From assembly GCA_003557765.1 (NCBI GenBank), contig PWNO01000100.1, positions 1-5,304 of the forward strand: a stretch of 5,304 nt of DNA, given 5' to 3'. The DNA is from Bacteroidales bacterium (lineage in GTDB: Bacteria; Bacteroidota; Bacteroidia; Bacteroidales; UBA7960). Positions 1 to 5,304 of this stretch are shown here, piece by piece. Below the pieces are notes generated by a model, which was given only the letters and a program-made list of their open reading frames with translations, had not been told where the DNA came from and did not search any database. The translations under genes and the position numbers were made by a program. Positions within the stretch are counted from its first letter, which is position 1. Each line of letters begins with the position of its first letter.

Positions 1-17
1 ACCCGCAGAACTTTCTT

Positions 18-78
18 GCCAACAGCCAAAAGCTAAAAGCCAACAGCCTTCTTACTGCTTACTGCCTACTTCTTACTT
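18..78. repeat. Degenerate 7-base tandem repeat tract downstream of leuS
   Basis: Two adjoining blocks follow the leuS stop. At 51-78 there are four 7-base units: CTTACTG, CTTACTG, CCTACTT, CTTACTT. At 18-48 the decamer GCCAACAGCC occurs twice (18-27 and 39-48), separated by AAAAGCTAAAA. Read on the minus strand, in the direction of leuS transcription, the tract is AGTARGN-type units followed by TRGCTKT-type units, all with 7-base phasing. I see no hairpin with a T-run, so it does not look like a standard terminator. I recall similar heptamer tracts between genes in Bacteroidetes genomes, but have not checked this. Confidence 0.75.
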
Positions 79-105
79 CATCCTCCCATCTCCCGGCAAC
101 ACCCC

Positions 106-2865
106 CTAAATGACCACATTTACAATCTTCCCTGGCACCACGATCACCTTTCTGGGTGCTTTGCCATCCAGCCACTTTTGCGCATCCGGGGCTTCGAGTA
201 CGGCCTTTTCCACCTCTTCCTTGCTCATTCCGGCCGGCAGCTCCATCTTAAAGCGGGTTTTGCCATTGAAGGATACGGGATACAACACCTGGTCTTCGTG
301 CACGTACTTTTCTTCCCACTCGGGGAATCGTGCCAGGGCTACGCTATTCTTATGACCCAGCAAATGCCAGAGCTCTTCGCCAATATGGGGCGCAAAGGAG
401 GCCACCATGATGGCCAGCGGCTCCAGGATCTCCCGCTTGTTGCAGCGCAAGTCAGTGAGCTCGTTCACGCATACCATAAAGGCACTCACGGCCGTGTTAA
501 AGGAAAACCGTTCAATGTCCTCGCTTACCTTTCTGATGCACTTATGCAGGGCCTTTTTCTCTTTGTCGCCTGCAGGATCCTCCGACACGATAAAGTTACT
601 GTTTTTATGATATAGACGCCACAGCTTCCGGATAAAGCGGTACACCCCCTCGATTCCCTGCGTATCCCAGGGCTTGGCCTGTTCCAGTGGCCCCAGGAAC
701 ATCTCGTACAGGCGCAGGGTGTCTGCCCCATATTTTTCAATGAGGTCGTCGGGGTTGACCACGTTATGAAAAGACTTAGACATCTTTTCCACCTCCCAGC
801 CGCAGATGTACTTGTCGTCTTCGAGCACGAACGATGCATCCTTGTATTCCGGATTCCATTGTCTGAACGCATCGATGTCCAGGATGTCGTTCTCTACGAT
901 GTTCACGTCCGCGTGAATCGGCATGGTGTCATACTGGTCTTTCAGTCCGAGGGAAATGAACCGGTTTCGCCCTTTTTCCCTGTATACAAAGTTGGAACGC
1001 CCCTGTATCATGCCTTGATTGATCAGCTTTTTGAATGGTTCATCCTTGACCACCACGCCCATGTCATAGAGAAACTTGTTCCAGAAACGTGCATAAATCA
1101 GGTGTCCTGTGGCGTGTTCGGCACCTCCGACATACATGTCGACGTTTTCCCAATAGCTTACGGCATCTTTTGATACCAGCTCCTGGTCGTTATGCGGGTC
1201 CATATAGCGGATGTAGTAGGCGCTGGACCCTGCAAATCCAGGCATCGTGTTGCATTCAAGCGGATAACCCTCTTCGGTTTCCCAGTTTTTGGCCCTGGCC
1301 AACGGCGGTTCGCCACTTTCAGTGGGCAGGTATTTGTCGACGGGAGGCAGTTCAAGCGGAAGCGCTGACTCCGGAAGGACATAGGGGATGCCCTCCTTGT
1401 AGTATACCGGGAACGGCTCACCCCAGTATCGTTGCCGGCTGAAGATGGCGTCACGCAGGCGGAAGTTGATTTTTTTCTCCCCGACGCCTTTGCTTTCAAG
1501 GCGTTGGATTATCGTGCGGATGGCCGTGGGCACGTCCATCCCGTCCAAGAAATCACTGTTGACCAGCGTGCCTTCCTTGTCGTCGTGCGACTCTTCTGAG
1601 ACATCGCCTCCTGTGACGACCTCAACGATGGGCAGCCCGAAGTGTTTTGCAAAAGCATGGTCTCGGCTGTCGTGGCCCGGCACGGCCATGATGGCCCCGG
1701 TACCATATCCGGCAAGCACGTAATCGGCGATATATATCGGTATAGGGTCGCCGCTGAAAGGATGCACGGCGTAGCCCCCGGTAAATTGGCCGGATATGGT
1801 CTTAACCTCCGACATGCGTTCTATGTCCGATTTTCCCGCTGCAGCGGAGATGTAATCCGTTACCTGCTGCCGGTAATCCGGTGTGGTAATCTTTTTCACA
1901 AGGCTGTGCTCCGGTGCAAGCACCATAAATGTGGCGCCGAACACGGTATCAGGACGGGTGGTATACACCTCGATCTTTTCCCGGTGCCCCTTGAGGCCGA
2001 AGAAGATAGTTGCCCCCTCGGAACGACCAATCCAGTTGCGTTGCATTTCCTTGAGGGATTCGCTCCACATGAGACCATTCAGTCCTTCGAGCAGGCGGTC
2101 GGCATATGCGGTAATACGCAAAAACCACTGCTTCATCCGCTTGCGTTCTACCGGATGTCCGCCGCGGACAGATAGTCCCTCCCTGACCTCATCATTGGCG
2201 AGCACCGTACCCAGCTTGGGGCACCAGTTCACGAAGGTGTCAGCCTGGTAGGCCAGCCGGTAATGCATCAGCACCTCGCGCTTCTGCTTTTCGTCCATCT
2301 TGAGCCACTCCACCGCTGTGAAATGTGTCACCTCTCCGCAGGCAGCATCCACGTCTACATTGCCGCTGTGGGCAAACTGGCTTTCCAGCTCAGTAATGGG
2401 CTCAGCCTTTTGTGTCTTATAATTATAATAATGGGAAAACAGCTGAATGAAGGCCCATTGGGTCCATTTATAATAGGATGGATCGCAGGTCCTCACCTCC
2501 CGGTCCCAGTCAAAGCTAAAGCCGATCTTATCGAGCTGCTCCCTGTAACGTCGGATGTTGTTTTCGGTGGTCACCTCAGGGTGCTGGCCGGTCTGGATGG
2601 CATACTGCTCGGCGGGCAGGCCAAAGGCATCGTAGCCCATCGGATGCAACACGTTGAAGCCACGCTGGCGCTTGTACCTGGCATAGATATCGGAGGCGAT
2701 GTATCCCAGGGGGTGACCCACATGCAGTCCGGCGCCCGACGGATAGGGAAACATATCCAGCACATAGTGCTTGGGTTTATCCTTGTCTGCATACACGCGA
2801 TAGGTTTTGTGCTCCTTCCAATAGGCCTGCCAGCGCGGCTCTACATCCCGAAAATTGTACTCCAT
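106..2865 (-). CDS. leuS: Leucyl-tRNA synthetase (class Ia, Bacteroidetes type), complete
   Basis: Cytoplasmic enzyme that charges tRNA-Leu with leucine using ATP and edits mischarged tRNA. The 919-residue protein has all class Ia landmarks: HVGH (HIGH motif) at residues 48-51 after PYPSG; a CP1 editing domain with TTRPDT at 302-307 and [15 protein letters not shown] at 388-402 (T307 and D402 probably match the E. coli editing residues T252 and D345); RQRYWGEP at 477-484; and KMSKS at 694-698. The C-terminal half holds the anticodon-binding helical region and ends in the typical [14 protein letters not shown]. It is longer than E. coli LeuRS (860 residues), partly through an insertion at about residues 150-207 that I recall from other Bacteroidetes LeuRS. 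Of the zinc-site cysteines only C215 remains. The start is the first ATG after an in-frame stop at 2887-2889, and the N-terminus [13 protein letters not shown] is canonical. No Shine-Dalgarno is visible. It is transcribed alone here, divergent from mutA. Confidence 0.98.
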   Translation of the reverse strand: MEYNFRDVEPRWQAYWKEHKTYRVYADKDKPKHYVLDMFPYPSGAGLHVGHPLGYIASDIYARYKRQRGFNVLHPMGYDAFGLPAEQYAIQTGQHPEVTTENNIRRYREQLDKIGFSFDWDREVRTCDPSYYKWTQWAFIQLFSHYYNYKTQKAEPITELESQFAHSGNVDVDAACGEVTHFTAVEWLKMDEKQKREVLMHYRLAYQADTFVNWCPKLGTVLANDEVREGLSVRGGHPVERKRMKQWFLRITAYADRLLEGLNGLMWSESLKEMQRNWIGRSEGATIFFGLKGHREKIEVYTTRPDTVFGATFMVLAPEHSLVKKITTPDYRQQVTDYISAAAGKSDIERMSEVKTISGQFTGGYAVHPFSGDPIPIYIADYVLAGYGTGAIMAVPGHDSRDHAFAKHFGLPIVEVVTGGDVSEESHDDKEGTLVNSDFLDGMDVPTAIRTIIQRLESKGVGEKKINFRLRDAIFSRQRYWGEPFPVYYKEGIPYVLPESALPLELPPVDKYLPTESGEPPLARAKNWETEEGYPLECNTMPGFAGSSAYYIRYMDPHNDQELVSKDAVSYWENVDMYVGGAEHATGHLIYARFWNKFLYDMGVVVKDEPFKKLINQGMIQGRSNFVYREKGRNRFISLGLKDQYDTMPIHADVNIVENDILDIDAFRQWNPEYKDASFVLEDDKYICGWEVEKMSKSFHNVVNPDDLIEKYGADTLRLYEMFLGPLEQAKPWDTQGIEGVYRFIRKLWRLYHKNSNFIVSEDPAGDKEKKALHKCIRKVSEDIERFSFNTAVSAFMVCVNELTDLRCNKREILEPLAIMVASFAPHIGEELWHLLGHKNSVALARFPEWEEKYVHEDQVLYPVSFNGKTRFKMELPAGMSKEEVEKAVLEAPDAQKWLDGKAPRKVIVVPGKIVNVVI

Positions 2866-2910
2866 TTGACAATATGTATTAGTGGTTTATTTCTTTAGGA
2901 TGGTGTCATC

Positions 2911-2967
2911 TGTGACCAGTCCGGATGGGGGATTGCGTCCGGCTAAACGCTGAAACACTGGATCACA
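2911..2967 (-). promoter_or_regulatory. Candidate structured leader (hairpin) in the leuS 5' untranslated region
   Basis: On the minus strand TGTGATCCAGT (2967-2957) can pair with ACTGGTCACA (2920-2911) in ten base pairs with one bulged T. A second stem, CCGGA (2942-2938) with TCCGG (2925-2921), stacks directly on its 3' side, leaving a 14-base unpaired stretch on the 5' side and a 12-base loop. The structure ends 45 bases before the leuS ATG. It lacks a T-run, so it is not an evident attenuator. No T-box signature is visible. It might bind a protein or ligand, or act as a DNA operator; it could also be fortuitous. Confidence 0.45.
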
Positions 2968-3004
2968 AAGCCTTATCCTGTTATCATCCCTTTTTCTGAT
3001 TGTG

Positions 3005-3012
3005 CGAAATTA
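3005..3012 (-). promoter_or_regulatory. Candidate -7 promoter element for leuS
   Basis: On the minus strand this reads TAATTTCG, one mismatch from TAnnTTTG, in an AT-rich stretch about 140 bases before the leuS ATG. No -33 element is obvious. The same 8-mer also occurs on the minus strand at 3253-3260, inside the second copy of an 11-base direct repeat, so either or neither could be used. If this copy is the promoter, the hairpin at 2911-2967 would lie within the leuS leader. Confidence 0.25.
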
Positions 3013-3034
3013 CTAAATGTTCCCATTTTTATTG

Positions 3035-3042
3035 TATTTTTG
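3035..3042 (+). promoter_or_regulatory. Candidate -7 promoter element for mutA
   Basis: TATTTTTG matches the Bacteroidetes TAnnTTTG consensus exactly and lies in the most AT-rich part of the gap. No TTG-type -33 element is present at the expected 19-21 base spacing, which weakens the call. If used, it would give mutA an untranslated leader of about 270 bases that includes the palindrome-rich section. No closer exact match to the consensus lies between here and the mutA ATG. Confidence 0.35.
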
Positions 3043-3108
3043 GGGCGATTTTAACCTGCATGATTCATTCCCATGACAAGACGTTGACAGGCAGGGGTGG
3101 TTTTTTCG

Positions 3109-3248
3109 GCACTGGGTGTTGCAACAGTGACGCCCTGCAGGGGCAGTTCGCTTCAGCCCAACGCAAATGGCCAGGGTGCAGACAGCATATTGTCAGCACA
3201 ATAGCCATCTGAGGGCAGTTGAAGAAGAAGCACACAGCAGCCCAGTGC
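3109..3248. repeat. 8-base inverted repeat enclosing a palindrome-rich segment
   Basis: GCACTGGG at 3109-3116 is the reverse complement of CCCAGTGC at 3241-3248. Inside are the palindromes GTTGCAAC (3118-3125) and CCCTGCAGGG (3133-3142), and a competing short stem, CACTG (3110-3114) with CAGTG (3125-3129). The segment could be a small structured RNA, part of a mutA leader or a decayed small element. It matches no RNA family I recognise. Confidence 0.4.
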
Positions 3249-3322
3249 ATTGCGAAATTACAAACAGATGATCATACAGGTAGCAACATCCTGCATATTA
3301 ACCCTGAAAATTTGATTGATTT

Positions 3323-5173
3323 ATGGATCAGGAAAAGAATGCCACGCTTTTTGATCAGTTTCCTCCCGTGCCAACGGCCGTCTGGGAGGAGAAGATAGAA
3401 GCCGACCTTAAAGGGGCTGATTATGAGAAGAAATTGGTTTGGAGGACCCCGGAGGGGCTGAAGGTGCGGCCTTATTACCGTACTGAGCACCTGGAAGGCC
3501 TGTTGCCTGTCGGCATCTTGCCTGGTGAGGCCCCCTATGCGCGGGGTAATGAGTCGACAGGTAACGATTGGACTATTCGCCAGGACTTTGAAGAAACAGA
3601 TCCGGCAACAGCCAATGAACTCGCACGGCAGGCACTGGATAAAGGTGCGGAATCTGTGGGATTGATGGTATCCGGTCCAGGATCAAAAGATGACCTTTCC
3701 ATGCTGTTGAAAGGCATCCGGATGGAAGAAACGCCGGTTCACTTTTTGCAAAGCACGTATGACCCTGCCTTTCTCGATCATCTTGCTGACATTGCCGGCA
3801 CGGCAGATGCAAAGGGTTCGTTGAATGCAGACCCCCTGGGCCGTTATCTTCTGTACAAAAAGTTCCATCAGGGTGCGGATGAAGACATGGATCAACTGGG
3901 TGAGCTGCTGAAGAAAGCAATAGCACTCTTGCCCGGGGTTTCTGTCATCAATGTAAACGGCCAATACATTCACAATGCCGGGGGCAATGCCGTGCAGGAA
4001 ATCGCCTTTGCGCTGTCTCAGGGCAACGAATACCTGGCCCTGCTTACCGCCAGGGGCATTCCTGTTGCAAACATCACACCACGTTTGCAGTTCACCCTGG
4101 CGATAGGTTCTGCGTATTTCATGGAGATTGCCAAGATCCGGGCCATCCGGATGCTGTGGGCGAAAATTGTGGAACAGTATGCAGGCGCTTCGCCGGATGA
4201 TGGACGCACGCACATCCACGCCGTAACCTCCAACTGGAATAAAAGCGTATATGACCCCTATGTCAACATGCTGCGTACTACCACAGAGGCTATGGCGGCA
4301 TCCATTGGAGGGGTCGACAGCATGACCATAGGTCCGTTCGACAGCAGCTACAAAAAACCGGACCCCTTTTCTTTCAGGATGGCGCGCAACCAGCAGATCA
4401 TCCTGAAAAATGAAGCATATTTTGACAAGGTGGCCGACCCGGCTGCCGGATCTTATTATATCGAGAACCTCACCGACTCGCTTGCCAGAGCGGCCTGGGA
4501 CCTCTTTCTGCAGACAGAAGAACAGGGTGGCTTTACTCAGGCGGTGGCATCCAACTTCATCCGCAAGTCGGTGGAGGTGGTTTGTCAGAAGCGCGACATG
4601 GACATTGCCATGCGCAAACAGGTATTTGTGGGTACTAACCTGTACCCGAACACTGAAGAACGTGTGCTCGACAAGGTGGAACCCACAGCAAAACTGTCGG
4701 ATCTGGCTGGGTTGCGCCAATATCGTGGGGCACAGGCTTTTGAGGCTTTGCGGATGGCTGTTGAAAACCATGCAAGCAAGGGGCTTGACACCCCGCGCGT
4801 ATTCCTTTTTACCTATGGAAACCCTGCCATGCGCAAGGCACGTGCCGGGTTCAGTGCTAACTTTTTTGGCGTGGCAGGTTATGAGATCATTGACAACCTG
4901 GGCTTCCCGGATGTGAATAGTGGCGTAAAGGCAACGTTGGACTCTGGCGCACACATCGTTGTGCTTTGCAGCAGTGATGAGGAGTACGAAGAGATGGCAA
5001 CAGCAGCCAGCCAGATTAAAAAGGAGGCGCCCAACACCCAGGTGGTGGTGGCCGGAAACCCAAAAGACCTGGTCGACAAGCTGAAGGCTGCTGGCGTGGA
5101 TGACTTCATCCATATGCGCACCAATGTGCTGGAGGCGCTGATGAGGTATAATGAGGTGCTTGGGGTTGTTTGA
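3323..5173 (+). CDS. mutA: Methylmalonyl-CoA mutase small (beta, non-catalytic) subunit
   Basis: Structural partner of the catalytic large subunit MutB (ScpA). Together they form the AdoCbl-dependent mutase that interconverts succinyl-CoA and (R)-methylmalonyl-CoA in propionate formation or use. The 616 residues match the usual length of about 615-640. The N-terminus (FPPVPTAVWEEKIEADLKG, residues 13-31) and LVWRTPEGLKVRPYY (38-52) are typical of the family. The TIM-barrel part runs to about residue 400 and includes ARNQQIILKNEA (354-365) and DPAAGSYYIE (372-381). The C-terminal Rossmann-like domain (about 491-616) lacks the cobalamin-binding DxHxxG: YGNPAMRKARAGF (498-510) stands in its place, and the later SxL and GG signatures are also degenerate. 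This is normal for the small subunit and separates it from MutB. The ATG is forced by an in-frame TGA at 3317-3319; no Shine-Dalgarno is visible. MutB would be expected directly downstream but does not begin in the remaining window. Confidence 0.95.
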   Translation: MDQEKNATLFDQFPPVPTAVWEEKIEADLKGADYEKKLVWRTPEGLKVRPYYRTEHLEGLLPVGILPGEAPYARGNESTGNDWTIRQDFEETDPATANELARQALDKGAESVGLMVSGPGSKDDLSMLLKGIRMEETPVHFLQSTYDPAFLDHLADIAGTADAKGSLNADPLGRYLLYKKFHQGADEDMDQLGELLKKAIALLPGVSVINVNGQYIHNAGGNAVQEIAFALSQGNEYLALLTARGIPVANITPRLQFTLAIGSAYFMEIAKIRAIRMLWAKIVEQYAGASPDDGRTHIHAVTSNWNKSVYDPYVNMLRTTTEAMAASIGGVDSMTIGPFDSSYKKPDPFSFRMARNQQIILKNEAYFDKVADPAAGSYYIENLTDSLARAAWDLFLQTEEQGGFTQAVASNFIRKSVEVVCQKRDMDIAMRKQVFVGTNLYPNTEERVLDKVEPTAKLSDLAGLRQYRGAQAFEALRMAVENHASKGLDTPRVFLFTYGNPAMRKARAGFSANFFGVAGYEIIDNLGFPDVNSGVKATLDSGAHIVVLCSSDEEYEEMATAASQIKKEAPNTQVVVAGNPKDLVDKLKAAGVDDFIHMRTNVLEALMRYNEVLGVV

Positions 5174-5196
5174 GGAAGAAGGGAGTAGGTAGATCG

Positions 5197-5204
5197 TATG
5201 TTTG
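5197..5204 (+). promoter_or_regulatory. Candidate Bacteroidetes -7 promoter element
   Basis: TATGTTTG matches the Bacteroidetes -7 consensus TAnnTTTG exactly. A TTTG at 5169-5172, overlapping the mutA stop region, could be the -33 element, although the 24-base spacing is a few bases longer than usual. Transcription would be expected to start about 5209-5212, at the left arm of the inverted repeat, so the whole hairpin would be the 5' end of the transcript. Short motif matches arise by chance, so this is tentative. Confidence 0.4.
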
Positions 5205-5209
5205 AAAAG

Positions 5210-5282
5210 GCATAGGTCTTCGAAAGATGACTAAATTTAAGATAATTAATCAAATTGTCTAATTTAATCTGAAGACCTATGC
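5210..5282. repeat. Perfect 12-base inverted repeat around a very AT-rich spacer
   Basis: GCATAGGTCTTC at 5210-5221 is the exact reverse complement of GAAGACCTATGC at 5271-5282. The 49-base spacer is 18 percent GC (9 of 49), against roughly half GC in the neighbouring genes. Pairing can continue inward: AGAT (5225-5228) with ATCT (5267-5270), and TAAATT (5232-5237) with AATTTA (5261-5266), leaving 3-base bulges on the left side and a loop of 23 bases. In RNA this would bury the ATG at 5279-5281. It could be a mobile-element end, a translation-blocking leader hairpin or a protein-binding site. The long loop and missing T-run argue against an intrinsic terminator. Confidence 0.9.
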
Positions 5283-5304
5283 AAGCACAAGTTAAAGAAA
5301 ACGC
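5279..5304 (+). CDS. Possible start of an unidentified reading frame, cut by the window end
   Basis: An ATG at 5279-5281 opens a frame reading MQAQVKEN before the sequence ends; an in-frame TGA lies at 5270-5272, so this would be its first possible start. The ATG sits inside the right arm of a perfect 12-base inverted repeat, and a good promoter element lies about 75 bases upstream. The eight residues do not resemble the MutB N-termini I know. A short polar N-terminus of this kind would fit some Bacteroidetes transposases (IS110-like proteins come to mind), but eight residues cannot establish that. It may also be a chance ATG. Confidence 0.35.

Larger units (their letters stand above)
3003..3261. 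repeat. Pair of 11-base direct repeats, TGCGAAATTAC
   Basis: TGCGAAATTAC occurs exactly at 3003-3013 and 3251-3261, enclosing 237 bases. The enclosed ends do not form terminal inverted repeats, so a classic insertion sequence with target duplication is not shown. Each copy contains a near-match to a minus-strand -7 element, so the repetition may reflect two promoters, two binding sites for one regulator, or an old insertion. Confidence 0.6.
2866..3322. other. Divergent intergenic region between leuS and mutA, no gene recognised
   Basis: This 457-base gap separates the two divergent start codons. The longest frames inside it (about 60-70 residues, on either strand) are low-quality, Cys- or Pro-rich and match no family I know. 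I find no tRNA, SRP RNA, RNase P RNA or tmRNA signature. The gap has three parts. A leuS-proximal section (2866-3000) has good pairing potential. An AT-rich middle (about 3001-3060) carries promoter-like motifs on both strands. A GC-richer section (about 3075-3250) holds several small palindromes. All promoter and leader calls within it are inferred from the sequence alone. Confidence 0.8.

Noticed and set aside
2263..2898. 211-residue open frame on the plus strand, antisense to the leuS 5' end
   Set aside because: Almost all of it overlaps conserved LeuRS catalytic-domain sequence on the other strand. It has hydrophobic stretches but no recognisable domain.
2866..3000. T-box leader for leuS
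   Set aside because: No T-box consensus (TGGnACCGCG type) or terminator is visible, and T-boxes are not expected in this phylum.
3000..3212. Possible 70-residue gene between leuS and mutA
   Set aside because: The composition is unlike a real protein, there is no family resemblance, and it overlaps the promoter-like AT-rich stretch and the palindromes.
3062..3322. Cobalamin riboswitch upstream of the B12-dependent mutase gene
   Set aside because: Despite a suggestive GGCACTG and GCCATCTG, I cannot find the B12-box or the conserved core in the right order.
4814..4852. Loss of the cobalamin-binding DxHxxG motif as a sign that mutA is a pseudogene
   Set aside because: The reading frame is intact and full length, and the small subunit of heterodimeric methylmalonyl-CoA mutases normally lacks this motif.
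3683..5113. 476-residue open frame on the minus strand, antisense to mutA
   Set aside because: It lies wholly inside the confidently assigned mutA on the opposite strand, matches no family I know and is rich in His and Cys in the way shadow frames of GC-rich codons are.
5210..5282. Intrinsic terminator for mutA
   Set aside because: The arms are separated by 49 bases and the right arm is followed by AAGCACAAG on the plus strand, not by a T-run.

Overview
The window most likely comes from the phylum Bacteroidetes (Bacteroidota), probably a moderately GC-rich lineage. Three things support this. The leucyl-tRNA synthetase has the extra N-terminal insertion and lost zinc-site cysteines that I associate with Bacteroidetes LeuRS. 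The second gene is a stand-alone small subunit of a heterodimeric methylmalonyl-CoA mutase, typical of that phylum. Neither gene start has a Shine-Dalgarno sequence, and matches to the Bacteroidetes -7 promoter element (TAnnTTTG) occur instead. The assignment rests on recognition of protein families, not on a search.

Layout. Positions 1-105 are a short non-coding tail downstream of leuS, built largely from degenerate 7-base repeats. Positions 106-2865 (minus strand) hold a complete leuS. Positions 2866-3322 are a 457-base gap between two divergent genes. It has no convincing gene but contains a possible structured leuS leader, weak promoter-like elements for both directions, an 11-base direct repeat about 250 bases apart, and a GC-rich stretch closed by an inverted repeat. 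Positions 3323-5173 (plus strand) hold a complete mutA, the non-catalytic small subunit of methylmalonyl-CoA mutase.

Positions 5174-5304 are the most unusual part. A good -7 promoter match is followed by a perfect 12-base inverted repeat around an 18 percent GC spacer. The right arm of the repeat contains the ATG of a new reading frame that runs off the window. The usual partner gene mutB does not begin in the 131 bases after mutA, so something else, possibly a mobile element, may have been inserted between them.

The two main genes have no functional link: leuS is translation housekeeping, while mutA serves AdoCbl-dependent interconversion of succinyl-CoA and methylmalonyl-CoA in propionate metabolism. 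They share only a divergent intergenic region. I see no complete novel system here; the best leads are the 5' edge of the element after mutA and the structured leuS leader.
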